Source of the DNA: Streptomyces sp. NBC_01268
Lineage (GTDB): Bacteria; Actinomycetota; Actinomycetes; Streptomycetales; Streptomycetaceae
Reading direction: 5' to 3'
Assembly: GCF_036240795.1 (NCBI RefSeq)
Contig: NZ_CP108454.1
Location: 4,464,001 to 4,528,000, forward strand
Length of the DNA stretch: 64,000 nt
Every line of letters begins with the position of its first letter. Positions within the stretch are counted from its first letter, which is position 1. Position numbers and translations under genes: made by a program. Shown piece after piece: positions 44,247 to 53,460 of the stretch. The notes under the pieces are model-generated. The model had not been told where the DNA came from. It did not search any database and saw only the letters and a list, made by a program, of their open reading frames with translations.

Positions 44247-44993
44247 ATGGCTCGTCAGTTGCGCTTCACCGGTACCGACAGCAAGATCGACGGTTGCCCC
44301 GCCCTGCACACGGACGTGGGAACCGGCGAGATCATCGTTCAGGGCACGCCGATCACCGACCCGGAAGACCTCGCGCAGCTCCGGCACTTCGGGCCGGACG
44401 AGGCGGCGGTGGCCGTCCCGCGCGAACTGCTCGTGAACTGGGGACCGAAGGAGAGGGAGCGCGTGCCGGAGCTGGTCGACCGGGAGACCTTCCGGCGTCT
44501 CTTCGCGACCTTCGAGCACACCGCCTGGCGTCTGGAGACGCGGCGCGGCTACGCGTCGGACCGGGAGGACCCCGACTACCAGGCGTTCCTGGCCACCGGC
44601 TCCTCGCCCTGTGACCCCGACGAGCCCTGGTTCGTCAACATCCGCGCCCAGGTGGACGCCGGCAAGACCGTGGGCCGCGTCCGCATCGCCGACCGCCCGC
44701 CGACCACGGAGCAGCTGTTCCTGCTCGACTACGCCCGGCACAACGCCGCGTCCGGCGAGGACATCCGCTACCTGTGGCGCGAGGACGCGGCCGGACTGCC
44801 CGCCGAGGACTTCTGGATCTTCGACTCGCGGATCGTGGCCCTGCTCCGCTTCGACGACGAGGACAACATGCTCGGTATCGAGCTGATCACGGAACCCGCC
44901 GAGGTCGTCCGCTACTGCGTCGCCCGTGACGCGGCCACGCACCACGCCGTGCCGTACGAGCGGTTCGCAGCGCAGGTGGCTGCGGCCGGGTGA
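44247..44993 (+). CDS. DUF6879 family protein
   Basis: A 248-residue protein. The C-terminal two thirds ('TFRRLFATFEHTAWRLETRR', 'RVRIADRPPTTEQLFLLDYA', 'EVVRYCVARDAATHHAVPYE') match the DUF6879 type that typically sits beside XRE/DUF5753 regulators in actinomycetes. Function is unknown. It is divergent from the peptide-methyltransferase pair and is followed after 10 bases by the regulator gene. A GGAAGGGA site precedes ATG 44247. The shared 227-base upstream region probably holds both promoters. Confidence 0.8.
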   Translation: MARQLRFTGTDSKIDGCPALHTDVGTGEIIVQGTPITDPEDLAQLRHFGPDEAAVAVPRELLVNWGPKERERVPELVDRETFRRLFATFEHTAWRLETRRGYASDREDPDYQAFLATGSSPCDPDEPWFVNIRAQVDAGKTVGRVRIADRPPTTEQLFLLDYARHNAASGEDIRYLWREDAAGLPAEDFWIFDSRIVALLRFDDEDNMLGIELITEPAEVVRYCVARDAATHHAVPYERFAAQVAAAG

Positions 44994-45003
44994 GGGGTGA
45001 CCC

Positions 45004-45855
45004 GTGAGCACGGACTACCAGCAGGCCCGGGAAGCGTTGGGGGCGCGTCTTCGCGAACTTCGCTCCACGTGTCCTGCCGGCCGGCTCACGGGTCGACAGC
45101 TCGCACAGCGGCTCGGCTGGCAGGGGTCCAAGGTCAGCAAGCTGGAGAACGGGAAGCAGACGGCCTCCCCCGAGGACCTGCGGGCATGGGCCGACGCGAC
45201 CGAACAGCCGGACGTGTACCCCGAGCTGGCCGCCCGCCTGGCCGGGTTCGAGTCCCACATCAGATCGTGGCGCAGATCGCTGGCGAACGGCTTCAAGCCG
45301 ATGCACGAGGGGCTGACCGCCGAGATCGACCGCACCTCGGAGATCTGGGTGTGGGAAGAGGCGGTGGTTCCTGGATTGATGCAGACCCCCGAGTACGCGC
45401 GCCATGTCATCCAGCGGTACGCGGAGCTGCTGGGAGTGGCCAAGGGGGTCGAGGACGCCGTACGGACGAGGGCCCGGCGTCAGGAGTGGCTGTACCGGCC
45501 CGGCAGGAAGCTGCGCGTGCTGGTGTGGGAGGCCGCGTTGCGCTCGCTGATCTGCCCGCCCTCCGTGCTGGCCGCCCAGCTCGACCGTCTGACCGGCATG
45601 GTCGGCATGGACACGGTCGAGCTGGGCATCGTGCCGTTCACGGTGCCGGTGAAGATCGTGCCCGCCAACGGCTTCTGGGTCCTGGGGGACCGCCTGGTCG
45701 TCGCCGAGGACTGGCACGCCGAGCTGTGGCTGGACGACGCCGACAACGTCGCCCTGTACAAGAAGGTCTGGAAGACCCTTCGGGAGTCGGCGGTGTACGG
45801 AGCCGACGCCCACAACGTCATCAACTCGGCGCGGCGTGCCCTGGGCCCGCGCTGA
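45004..45855 (+). CDS. Scr1-type XRE regulator with DUF5753
   Basis: A 283-residue regulator. The N-terminal helix-turn-helix includes 'LAQRLGWQGSKVSKLENGKQ', and the C-terminal DUF5753 domain shows 'EAVVPGLMQTPEYARHVI' and 'LGIVPFTVPVKIVPANGFWV'. Proteins of this type act as antitoxin-like or developmental regulators, often with a small DUF397 partner; none is seen here. It is coupled to the DUF6879 gene and probably controls the divergent peptide-methyltransferase pair. Start is GTG 45004. Confidence 0.88.
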   Translation: MSTDYQQAREALGARLRELRSTCPAGRLTGRQLAQRLGWQGSKVSKLENGKQTASPEDLRAWADATEQPDVYPELAARLAGFESHIRSWRRSLANGFKPMHEGLTAEIDRTSEIWVWEEAVVPGLMQTPEYARHVIQRYAELLGVAKGVEDAVRTRARRQEWLYRPGRKLRVLVWEAALRSLICPPSVLAAQLDRLTGMVGMDTVELGIVPFTVPVKIVPANGFWVLGDRLVVAEDWHAELWLDDADNVALYKKVWKTLRESAVYGADAHNVINSARRALGPR

Positions 45856-45883
45856 CGGCTGGTCCGGGGCCGCACGCGGTCCG

Positions 45884-45903
45884 GTCCGGCCGGAACGCCG
45901 GAC
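45884..45903 (+). terminator. hairpin after the XRE gene
   Basis: GTCCGGC (45884-45890) and GCCGGAC (45897-45903) are perfect arms around 6 bases. There is no T-run, so it is a weak terminator candidate. Confidence 0.4.
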
Positions 45904-45965
45904 GTTCCAAGGACAGGGCAGGGGCGGTGGCCGAGTCGGAGGCGGGCGCGGTGTAGGAAAGGGGC

Positions 45966-46313
45966 ATGGACACGGACATGGACATGGGTATTCAGCAGCG
46001 GTTCGCGCGGATCACCGGATTCATCGAGGCGCGGCTCACGCCGCTCTTCGACCCCGCGAACGGGAGCGATCACGGGTTCGGGATGGACGACACCTCCCGG
46101 GCGCTGCGGGCGCTCCGGTACAGCGTGCAGGCCGCTTCGGCCGTGAACGGGCTGGTGGAGAAGCGGGCGGCGGAGCCGGAGTTGCGGCAGGTGGTGGACC
46201 AGGCGCTGGAGCACAACTGGGACGTGCTGCGCTCCATCGCCCGGATGTGGGAGGACCACCCCGACTTCCTGAAGGAGTTCAAGGGGCACTCCTGGGACGT
46301 GATCGGGGTCTGA
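45966..46313 (+). CDS. small conserved-type hypothetical protein
   Basis: A 115-residue, probably soluble helical protein ('ALRALRYSVQAASAVNGLVE', 'HNWDVLRSIARMWEDHPDFL'). The first eight codons are Met/Asp repeats (MDTDMDMG), so ATG 45978 is an alternative start. No known domain is recognised. It stands alone between the XRE gene and a convergent oxidoreductase. Confidence 0.65.
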   Translation: MDTDMDMGIQQRFARITGFIEARLTPLFDPANGSDHGFGMDDTSRALRALRYSVQAASAVNGLVEKRAAEPELRQVVDQALEHNWDVLRSIARMWEDHPDFLKEFKGHSWDVIGV

Positions 46314-46345
46314 GCCGACCCTGACGACCCGCGCCGCCCGGCGTC

Positions 46346-47344
46346 CTACGGGATCAGGACCACCTTGCCCGTCGTGCCCCTCGTCTCCAGCGCCTGGTGC
46401 GCCCGTGCGGCCTCCGCGAGGGGGAAGCGGTGCACGGCGGGGCGCAGGGTGCCGGTCGTGGCGGCCCGGAGGGCGGCGAGTTCGAGGTTGCGGACGTCGC
46501 CGCCCGCCTTCCGGATCATGACCGGGCCCAGGACGCCCTCCGACGTGATGCCGCGCGCCGCGAGCTCCTCGGCCGTGAACGTGAGCGGCTCCCCGTCGTG
46601 GACGCCCTGGCCGGACCAGCCGAAGACCACGTGCCGGCCGCCCTTGCCCAGCAGGTCCACCGCCGCGCGGCCGGTGGCGCCGCCGACCGAGTCGAAGACG
46701 ACCGTCGCGGTGCGCCCGTCCAGGTAGGCCCGGACCTTCTCCGGCCAGTCCGCCCGCTTGTAGTCGACCGCCAGGTCCGCGCCGTTCGCGCGGACCAGCG
46801 CCACCTTCTCCGGGCCGCCCGCGAGCCCGATGACGGTCGCGCCCGCGTTCTTCGCGTACTGCACGAGCAGCGTGCCGATGCCGCCCGCCGCGGCCGGCAC
46901 GATCGCGACCGACTCGGGGCCGAGCTCCGTGAACTGCAGGATCCCCAGCGCCGTACGGCCCGTGCCGATCATGGCCACCGCCTCCGCCTCGCCCAGGTGG
47001 TCGGGGAGCTCGTGCAGCCGGGCGGCCTCGGTGACGGTGAGTTCGGCGTACCCGCCGGGCGCCATCCCGATGTGGGCCACGACCCGCTTGCCCAGCCAGG
47101 CCGGGTCCGTGCCCTCGCCGAGCGCGTCCACCGTGCCGGCCACCTCGCGGCCGGGGACCGTGGGCAGGTCGACGGGGGCGGGGAACGGGCCCGGCATGCC
47201 CTCGCGCAGGGCCGTGTCGAGGAGGTGCACGCCGGCCGCCGCGACCTTGATCCGGACCTGGCCGGGGCCGGGGACGGGGTCGGGGGTCTGCTCGTACGTC
47301 AGGTTCTCGGCGGGGCCGTAGGCGTGGAGGCGGATGGCGTGCAT
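46346..47344 (-). CDS. zinc-free MDR/quinone oxidoreductase
   Basis: A 332-residue medium-chain dehydrogenase of the quinone oxidoreductase type. 'TVPGREVAGTVDALGEG' and the NADP loop 'VPAAAGGIGTLLVQYAKNAG' are typical; the catalytic zinc ligands of alcohol dehydrogenases are absent. It reduces quinones or activated double bonds with NADPH. The start at ATG 47344 begins 'MHAIRLHAYGPAENLTYE'; longer upstream reading crosses a GTGGGTGC repeat and is not real. Monocistronic, no cluster link. Confidence 0.88.
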   Translation of the reverse strand: MHAIRLHAYGPAENLTYEQTPDPVPGPGQVRIKVAAAGVHLLDTALREGMPGPFPAPVDLPTVPGREVAGTVDALGEGTDPAWLGKRVVAHIGMAPGGYAELTVTEAARLHELPDHLGEAEAVAMIGTGRTALGILQFTELGPESVAIVPAAAGGIGTLLVQYAKNAGATVIGLAGGPEKVALVRANGADLAVDYKRADWPEKVRAYLDGRTATVVFDSVGGATGRAAVDLLGKGGRHVVFGWSGQGVHDGEPLTFTAEELAARGITSEGVLGPVMIRKAGGDVRNLELAALRAATTGTLRPAVHRFPLAEAARAHQALETRGTTGKVVLIP

Positions 47345-47361
47345 GGTGGGCTCCCCTGGTC

Positions 47362-47404
47362 GTGGGTGCGTGGGTGCGTGGGTGCGTGGGTGCGTGGGTG
47401 GGTG
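47362..47404 (+). repeat. GTGGGTGC microsatellite
   Basis: About five tandem copies of an 8-base unit lie 18 bases upstream of the quinone oxidoreductase start. Copy-number change could affect its expression. Confidence 0.85.
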
Positions 47405-47508
47405 AGGGATGTGATCGCCGGTCGGGGTGCGCGGGTGCGCGCAGGTGTGTGGTGCGTGTTCGCGTTCCCCGTTCGGCGTTCGTCCGGTGGCAGCCCCAGC
47501 CTCTGACC

Positions 47509-48693
47509 TCAACCGCGCTTGAGGTCAAGCGCCCGCGTCCCGTGCGACGCCCGCAGGGCCAGCGACACCGCCTCCACCGCGCTCGTGAACGACACCTCCG
47601 CCAGCACCCCCGGCGCCGCCACCTGGTCGCCCGCCAGGTACACGCCGTCGCCCCGGTCGATCGCCGGCCGGTCGCGCCACGTGGTCCCCGGGCGGTCCAC
47701 CGCGCCCGTACGCCCGTTGGAGACGGCCTCGCGCCGCCACACCGCCCGCTCGCGCCAGCCCGCGAAGCCCAGGTCGAGGAGCCGCTCCGCGTGCGCGACG
47801 CCGTCCGCCTTCGACTCGCCGGGGGCGATCGGCAGCTGGGCCTGGATCAGTTGCTCGCCGGCGGGGGCCAGGCCCGGGTCCTGGGTGGTGAAGCGTTCCA
47901 CCCAGCCGGGCGCGTCCAGGTCGGAGATCGCGAACGGGTCGCCCTTGCGGGTGCGCAGTGCCAGGTCGCACAGGACCGTGCGCCCCGACTCCCAGGTCAG
48001 CGACGGGTCGTCGAGCAGCCGGGCCGCCGAGGAGAGGGCGGTCGCGACGATGACCGGGCCGCCGTCCGTCGGCAGCGCGTCGACGCGGGACGAGGTCTCG
48101 ATCCGTACGCCCAGTTCGCGGGCGCGCGCCGCCATCCGGTCGATCAGCCGGCCCCAGCCGCCCTTGATGAAGTGGGCCTCGGCGGGCAGCGCCGCCGCCC
48201 GGTGCAGCCGCTCCTGCACGAAGCGGGCCGACAGCGCGCCCGGGTCGTGGTGGTAGAGCGCGACCCCGCTGTACGAGGCGGCCGCACGGGCCGCCGGCTC
48301 CCCGGCGAGCCCGGTCGCCCAGGTGAGGAAGTCGACGTCCACGGGGGCCTGCTCGCCCTTGCGGAAGGACTGGCGCAGGAGCCCGAACGGGGGCATCCGG
48401 CGCAGCCCGCCCCGGTGGTGGAAGCGGATCCTGGCCGCTTCGAGCGGCGGCAGCGGGGCGAGCTCGCCGAGCAGTCCGCGCTGCTTGAGCCAGGTCCAGT
48501 GCGGGCCGCCGTCGTAGATCGCGTGGGGGCCGTCGTTGGTGAGGTACGGGCCCTCCGCGGTGCGGGCCCGGCCGCCGAGGGCGTGGTGCGACTCGTACAG
48601 GGTGACCTCGGTGCCCGCCTCGGCGGCCGTGACCGCCGCGGTGAGTCCGGCGAAGCCGCCGCCGATGATGGTGATCTTCCGCGTCCGTCGCAT
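47509..48693 (-). CDS. FAD-dependent amine oxidase/phytoene desaturase-like protein
   Basis: A 394-residue flavoprotein. 'ITIIGGGFAGLTAAVTAAEAG' is the FAD loop, 'LGGRARTAEGPYLTNDGPHA' the conserved GGR segment, and 'GVYLAGDQVAAPGVLAEVSF' the C-terminal flavin contact. The family includes carotenoid desaturases and monoamine oxidases; the substrate is unknown. Start is ATG 48693. No carotenoid genes lie nearby. Confidence 0.85.
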   Translation of the reverse strand: MRRTRKITIIGGGFAGLTAAVTAAEAGTEVTLYESHHALGGRARTAEGPYLTNDGPHAIYDGGPHWTWLKQRGLLGELAPLPPLEAARIRFHHRGGLRRMPPFGLLRQSFRKGEQAPVDVDFLTWATGLAGEPAARAAASYSGVALYHHDPGALSARFVQERLHRAAALPAEAHFIKGGWGRLIDRMAARARELGVRIETSSRVDALPTDGGPVIVATALSSAARLLDDPSLTWESGRTVLCDLALRTRKGDPFAISDLDAPGWVERFTTQDPGLAPAGEQLIQAQLPIAPGESKADGVAHAERLLDLGFAGWRERAVWRREAVSNGRTGAVDRPGTTWRDRPAIDRGDGVYLAGDQVAAPGVLAEVSFTSAVEAVSLALRASHGTRALDLKRG

Positions 48694-48811
48694 CGCTCGC
48701 TCCCTTGTCCGCCCGGCCCGGTGTCGGGTCTCACGGAGGGGACGGGCGGCGGGGGCGCGTCCGTGACATCGGCGGCGGGGTGTTGTCAGTGGCGTACGTC
48801 ACGATGGGGTC

Positions 48812-49483
48812 ATGAAGCGGAAGACGGTGCCGAAGGTGGCGAAGGCGAGGAAGCCGGAGGTGCGGCTGCCTCCCCTGGAGGCGTTCCTGGGGCGCGGCCT
48901 GGAGCCGGACGGGGACTACGACGGGGTGGCGTTCGACGGCCTGGACCTGACGGGGCAGGACGGCGCGGGGGCGCGGTTCCTGGACTGCGCGGTGCGCGGG
49001 TGCGCGCTCGACGAGGCGCGGCTGACGTCGGCCCGCTTCCTCGACTCGGTCCTCGAAGGGATACGGGGCGTGGGCACCGACCTCGCCGGGGCGCAGCTGC
49101 GGGACGTGGAGCTGGTGGACGCCCGGCTCGGCGGCACGCAGCTGCACGGCGCGGTCCTGGAGCGGGTGTGGGTGCGGGGCGGCAAGGCCGACTATCTGAA
49201 CCTGCGGTCGGCCAGGCTGAAGGACGTCGTCTTCGAGGGCTGCGTGCTCAGCGAGCCCGACTTCGGGGGTGCGGTCCTGGAGCGGGTCGAGTTCGTCGAC
49301 TGCGTCCTGCTGGGGGCGGACTTCGGCGGGGCGCGCATGAAGGACGTCGACCTGCGGACGGTGCAGCGCCTGGAGATCGCCCGCGGGGTGGAGGCTCTGT
49401 CGGGCGCGGTGATCTCCCCGACGCAGCTCCTCGACCTGGCGCCGGTGTTCGCGGCGCACCTGGGGGTGCGGGTGGTGGACTGA
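48812..49483 (+). CDS. pentapeptide-repeat protein
   Basis: A 223-residue protein with irregular A(D/N)LxX repeats from about residue 40 to 190 ('FDGLDLTGQDGAGARFLDCA', 'LSEPDFGGAVLERVEFVDCV'). These form a right-handed quadrilateral beta-helix. Relatives such as Qnr and MfpA mimic DNA and protect gyrase, but most members are uncharacterised. The basic N-terminus (MKRKTVPKVAKARK) is unusual. It starts at ATG 48812 and is divergent from the flavoprotein gene. Confidence 0.88.
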   Translation: MKRKTVPKVAKARKPEVRLPPLEAFLGRGLEPDGDYDGVAFDGLDLTGQDGAGARFLDCAVRGCALDEARLTSARFLDSVLEGIRGVGTDLAGAQLRDVELVDARLGGTQLHGAVLERVWVRGGKADYLNLRSARLKDVVFEGCVLSEPDFGGAVLERVEFVDCVLLGADFGGARMKDVDLRTVQRLEIARGVEALSGAVISPTQLLDLAPVFAAHLGVRVVD

Positions 49484-49514
49484 GCCGGGGCGGCCGGGCC
49501 GCGCCCGCGCGCGC

Positions 49515-50015
49515 CTACGTCACGCGCGGGAAGCGCGCCTGCAGGGCCCACACCGCGGGGTTGTCGGCCAGGCCCTCGTGCATGTCGGTGAGGTCGGCGA
49601 TCAGGTCGTGGAGGAAGTCGCGGGCCTCGCGGCGCAGGGCCGTGTGGTTGAAGGTGAGCGGCGGCTCGTCCCCCGGCATCCAGTCGGCCTCGACGTCCAC
49701 CCAGCCGAAGCGGCGCTCGAACAGCATCCGGTCCGAGGACTCGGTGAAGTCGAGCTCCGCGTACTGCGGCTGGGCGGCGCGGCTGCCGCGCGGGTCCTGG
49801 TCGAGCTGCTCGACGATGTCGCACAGCGCCCACGCGAAGTCGAGCACCGGGACCCATCCCCAGGCTGTGGACACTTCCTGGTCCTTCACCGTGTCCGCGA
49901 GGTAGACGTCACCGCAGAACAGGTCGTGCCGCAGCGCGTGGACGTCCGCGTGGCGGTAGTCCGTCTGCGGCGGGTCGGGGAAGCGGCGGGAGAGCGAGTA
50001 GCCGATGTCGAGCAC
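49515..50015 (-). CDS. hypothetical protein, acidic, 166 residues
   Basis: No known domain recognised. The sequence is soluble and Asp/Trp-rich ('STAWGWVPVLDFAWALCDIV', 'FGWVDVEADWMPGDEPP'), with a regular C-terminal helix. Strong codon bias supports it as real. It lies 12 bases downstream of the FAD monooxygenase gene on the same strand and may be co-transcribed. Confidence 0.7.
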   Translation of the reverse strand: MLDIGYSLSRRFPDPPQTDYRHADVHALRHDLFCGDVYLADTVKDQEVSTAWGWVPVLDFAWALCDIVEQLDQDPRGSRAAQPQYAELDFTESSDRMLFERRFGWVDVEADWMPGDEPPLTFNHTALRREARDFLHDLIADLTDMHEGLADNPAVWALQARFPRVT

Positions 50016-50027
50016 GGGGAGATGGTG

Positions 50028-51239
50028 TCATGCCCGCGCGGACCGGTGCACCGCCCTCGCCACCCGGGGCCCCAGCCAGCGCTTGAGACGGCGCAGCGGC
50101 TCCAGCTGTTCGGCGGCGCGGTCGAGGCGGTAGTAGAGCTGGGGCGGGACGTGCGGGAGCAGCGGGGAGTGGCGCTGGCCGAGCAGGGCGAACATCATGG
50201 CCGGCTCCAGCCGCATGTAGCGCGGCAGGTTCTCGTACCACTGCGCGCTGTAGCGGGCCGCGCTCTGCGCCGAGACGAGCTCCGCGCGGCGCCGCTTGCC
50301 GTACGTGGTGAGGGCGGCGTCCAGGTCGCCCGCCGGGCGCAGGGCGGCGGCCAGCGCGAGGGCGTCCTCCAGGGCCAGGGTGGTGCCCGCGCCGATCGAG
50401 TAGTGGGTGGTGTGGGCCGCGTCGCCGAGCAGGACCAGGTTGCCGTGGTGCCAGGTCCGGGTGGTCAGCGTGCGGAAGGTCAGCCACTGCGCGCTGCCGT
50501 CGGCGTGCTCGCGCCCGATCAGCGGTGCGCCGTCGAGGAGGTCGGCGAACAGCTTCTCCAGCAGGTTCAGGCTGTCCGCCTCGTTCATCCGGTCCAGCCC
50601 GAGGCCGGTCCAGGTGGCGGGGGAGCACTCGACGACGCAGGTCGACCGCTCGCCGCTGAAGCCGTACGCGTAGCACCAGATCCAGCCGTGCTCGGTCTCC
50701 TTGAAGGCGAAGCTGAACGAGTCGAAGACCTTGGTCGTGCCGAGCCAGATGTACTGGTTCCGCCCGCTGGTCAGCTCGGCGCCGAAACGGTCGGCGTGCG
50801 CCTCGCGGAGCGCGCTGTGCACGCCGTCGGCGGCGACGACCAGGTCGGAGCCGGCGAGCTCGGGGGCGTCCGGGCCGCCGACGCCGTGCTCGAACTCGAC
50901 GCGCACGCCGAGCTCCCGGGCCCGGTCGGCGAGGAGCGTCAGCATCCTGCGGCGCCCGATGCCGAAACCGGCGTCGCCGTGGTGGGTGGTCCGCTCGTCG
51001 CGGACGATCGCGACGCCGTCGGTCCAGGTGACCGAGGCGGCGGAGACCGCCTCGGCGGAGGCGGGGTCGCCCGCCCGCAGCTTGTCGAGCAGCCCCGCCC
51101 AGTAGGTGACGCCCCAGCCGTACGTGGAGCCGGCCGGGTTCCGCTCGTACACGGTGATCTCGTGGGACGGGTCCTGGCGCTTCATCAGGATCGAGAAGTA
51201 CAGACCGGCAGGCCCGCCGCCGACGACGGTGATCTTCAC
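50028..51239 (-). CDS. FAD-dependent aromatic monooxygenase-like protein
   Basis: A 403-residue group A flavoprotein monooxygenase. 'ITVVGGGPAGLYFSILMKR' is the FAD loop and 'LVLLGDAAHTTHYSIGAG' the GD motif; 'YGWGVTYWAGLLDKL' resembles anthraniloyl-CoA monooxygenase-type enzymes. It probably hydroxylates an aromatic substrate using NAD(P)H. GTG 51239 has GGGAG 5 bases upstream and is preferred over GTG 51251. Confidence 0.85.
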   Translation of the reverse strand: MKITVVGGGPAGLYFSILMKRQDPSHEITVYERNPAGSTYGWGVTYWAGLLDKLRAGDPASAEAVSAASVTWTDGVAIVRDERTTHHGDAGFGIGRRRMLTLLADRARELGVRVEFEHGVGGPDAPELAGSDLVVAADGVHSALREAHADRFGAELTSGRNQYIWLGTTKVFDSFSFAFKETEHGWIWCYAYGFSGERSTCVVECSPATWTGLGLDRMNEADSLNLLEKLFADLLDGAPLIGREHADGSAQWLTFRTLTTRTWHHGNLVLLGDAAHTTHYSIGAGTTLALEDALALAAALRPAGDLDAALTTYGKRRRAELVSAQSAARYSAQWYENLPRYMRLEPAMMFALLGQRHSPLLPHVPPQLYYRLDRAAEQLEPLRRLKRWLGPRVARAVHRSARA

Positions 51240-51409
51240 GTGCGCTCCCACGGGGACATGACGCTGTGCGCTGGAATGGCAACGCAGGGTAGCAGTGCGG
51301 GGCCCGGGGGACCGGGAATGCCGCGCGCGAGGCGTGACGTCGCACCCCGGCGCGCCGGGCCGGCCGGAGCCGCGCCGGACGGGCTGAAGCGGCGCCGGCC
51401 GCCAGGCCG

Positions 51410-52036
51410 CTACGGCAGCAGCCGCTGCTCCTTCGCCACCGCCACCGCGCCCGCGCGCGTGTCGACGCCCAGCTTCGCGTAGATGCGGCCCAGGTGGGTC
51501 TTGACCGTCGCCTCGCTGATGAACAGCGCCCGCGCGATCTCGCGGTTGCCCAGGCCGTGCGCCAGCTGCCCGAGGATGTCGCGCTCCCGGTCGGTGAGCG
51601 TGGGGCCCGCCGCGCCCCGCATCCGGTCCATCACCCGGCTCGCGACCGGCGGCGACAGCGTCGTACGGCCCTGGGCGGCGGAGTGGATCGCGGCGAACAG
51701 CTCCTCGGGCCGTTCGGCCTTCAGGAGGTAGCCGGTGGCGCCCGCCTCGATCGCCCGGGTGATGTCGGCGTCCGTGTCGTACGTGGTGAGGACCAGGACG
51801 TGGACGCCGGAGGCCGGACCGGCGATCCGCCGGGTCGCCTCGACGCCGTCGATGCCGGGCCCGAGCTGGAGGTCCATCAGGACGACGTCCGGCCGCAGGT
51901 GGCCGGCCATCGCGACGGCCTCCTCGCCGCTGCCCGCCTCGCCGACCACCTCGATGTCGGGGGCGCTGCCCAGCAGGGCGAGCAGTCCGGCGCGGACGAC
52001 GGCGTGGTCGTCGCAGAGCAGGATGCGTACGGTCAC
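51410..52036 (-). CDS. senR: NarL-family response regulator (SenR-like)
   Basis: A 208-residue two-component regulator. The receiver domain has 'ILLCDDHAVVRAGLLALL' with the acidic pair and 'DVVLMDLQLG' with the phosphorylated Asp. The LuxR-type helix-turn-helix is 'TDRERDILGQLAHGLGNREI' followed by 'FISEATVKTHLGRIYAKLGV'. GTG 52036 overlaps the histidine kinase stop (GTGA). With the adjacent kinase and the HbpS gene it matches the haem/redox-responsive SenS-SenR system of S. reticuli; that name is by context. Confidence 0.85.
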   Translation of the reverse strand: MTVRILLCDDHAVVRAGLLALLGSAPDIEVVGEAGSGEEAVAMAGHLRPDVVLMDLQLGPGIDGVEATRRIAGPASGVHVLVLTTYDTDADITRAIEAGATGYLLKAERPEELFAAIHSAAQGRTTLSPPVASRVMDRMRGAAGPTLTDRERDILGQLAHGLGNREIARALFISEATVKTHLGRIYAKLGVDTRAGAVAVAKEQRLLP

Positions 52037-53202
52037 TCGCCTGCCTCCAGGGGGCGTGAGAGGGGGATCGCGGCGGAGAGCACGGTGCCCTCGCCGGGAG
52101 CGGACTCGATCGTCAGCGTGCCGCCCAGCTGCTGCGCCCGCACCCGCATCGCGGGCAGGCCGTGGCCGCGTACGCCCCCGTCGGGGCGGGTGGGCGCCGG
52201 GTCGAAGCCGCGGCCGTCGTCGGCGACGTCCAGGACCACCTGGTCGTCCAGGTACGTGAGGGTCAGCGCCGCCGAGGCGGCCGCCGCGTGCTCGCGGATG
52301 TTGGCGAGGGCGCCCTGCGCGATCCGCAGCAGCGCCGACTGCACCCGGTCCGGCAGCGCGACCGCCGTCCCGTCCACCCGGAACGCGGCCGACTCGCGCG
52401 TCGCGAGCCCGCGCAGCGCCTGCTCCAGCCCGCCGCCCTCGGCGAGGTCGGCGGGGGCCAGGTCGTGCACGAAGCGGCGGGCCTCGGCGAGGTTGCGCTC
52501 GGCGATCGACTCGGCCGTACGGACGTGCCGGCGGGCGGTCGACGGGTCGCTGTCCCAGGTGCGGTCGGCGGCCTGGAGCAGCATCTGCTGGCTCGACAGG
52601 CCCTGCGCCAGCGTGTCGTGGATCTCCATGGAGAGCCGCTGCCGCTCCGCCAGGGTGCCCTCGCGGCGCTCGGTCGCGGCCAGCTCCCGGCGGGTGCGGA
52701 TCAGGTCGTCGATCAGGGCCCGCTGCCGGTCCGCCTGCCGCTCGGCGTGCACGAACACGGCGGTCGCGATGGCGGCGACGGCCGGCGGGGCGATCACCAG
52801 GTTGGGGTCCCAGCCGCCGTGCGACAGCTTCACCTGGGCCGTCACCACGAACACGGTGAGCAGCGTGACCAGGCCGAACGCGGCCCGCGACGGCAGGGTC
52901 CGCAGACCCGTGTAGAAGAGCGGCACCGCGCACCAGGCGAAGCTGGGCGCCAGCACGACCAGGACCATCCACACGGCGACGACCGTGCCCAGCCAGGCGA
53001 TCCGCCGGGGCGTGGCGCGGGTCCCGAGGACGGGCCCGAGGAGGTACAGGGACGCGAGCGCGCCGGAGAGGGCGATGATCCAGGGGCTGCGCTCCTCCCA
53101 CGGGTGGCGCAGCAGGAAGCGGGCGAGCGAGGCGCCGAGGAGCAGGAAGAAGGCGACGTGCATGACCCGCGCGAGCCAGCGTGCGTCCGGGTCGTGCTCC
53201 AT
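52033..53202 (-). CDS. senS: sensor histidine kinase (SenS-like)
   Basis: A 389-residue kinase. Five hydrophobic helices occupy residues about 10-160, followed by a HisKA_3 dimerisation domain with the phospho-His in 'SMEIHDTLAQGLSSQQMLL'. The ATP-binding domain shows 'IAQGALANIREHAAA' and 'DVADDGRGFD'. SenS is known to be held in check by extracellular HbpS until haem or oxidative stress acts; the divergent neighbour encodes HbpS. ATG 53202 follows AGGTGG. It is co-translated with the regulator. Confidence 0.87.
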   Translation of the reverse strand: MEHDPDARWLARVMHVAFFLLLGASLARFLLRHPWEERSPWIIALSGALASLYLLGPVLGTRATPRRIAWLGTVVAVWMVLVVLAPSFAWCAVPLFYTGLRTLPSRAAFGLVTLLTVFVVTAQVKLSHGGWDPNLVIAPPAVAAIATAVFVHAERQADRQRALIDDLIRTRRELAATERREGTLAERQRLSMEIHDTLAQGLSSQQMLLQAADRTWDSDPSTARRHVRTAESIAERNLAEARRFVHDLAPADLAEGGGLEQALRGLATRESAAFRVDGTAVALPDRVQSALLRIAQGALANIREHAAAASAALTLTYLDDQVVLDVADDGRGFDPAPTRPDGGVRGHGLPAMRVRAQQLGGTLTIESAPGEGTVLSAAIPLSRPLEAGE

Positions 53203-53460
53203 CGTCCACCTCTCGCCGCGTCGCCGGCCGATCCGTCGACCAAGCTCATGACCAGGCCGTTGACCTGGGAATACGTATCCATCCTGGCCCAAGGGGACCA
53301 GAGCGGCATCAACCGATCGGCTGACACCTCCGTCATCCACTATGCGCGCCGGGCCGAGCCGGAACGTGGACCGGACGGCCCGGATTCCGGGCGGAGGATC
53401 GATACCAGAGCGAACGGAACACCGACACCGGCCGCCGTCACCGACTCCCAGGAGCCCGCC

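Noticed and set aside
46346..47512. Longer start for the quinone oxidoreductase, adding about 56 residues
   Set aside because: The extra residues come from translating a GTGGGTGC repeat (His/Pro/Thr repeats); the family start is at 47344.
51410..53209. A 599-codon minus-strand protein spanning the kinase and regulator
   Set aside because: It joins the regulator to an out-of-frame reading of the kinase gene; the true genes are 51410-52036 and 52033-53202 with a GTGA overlap.
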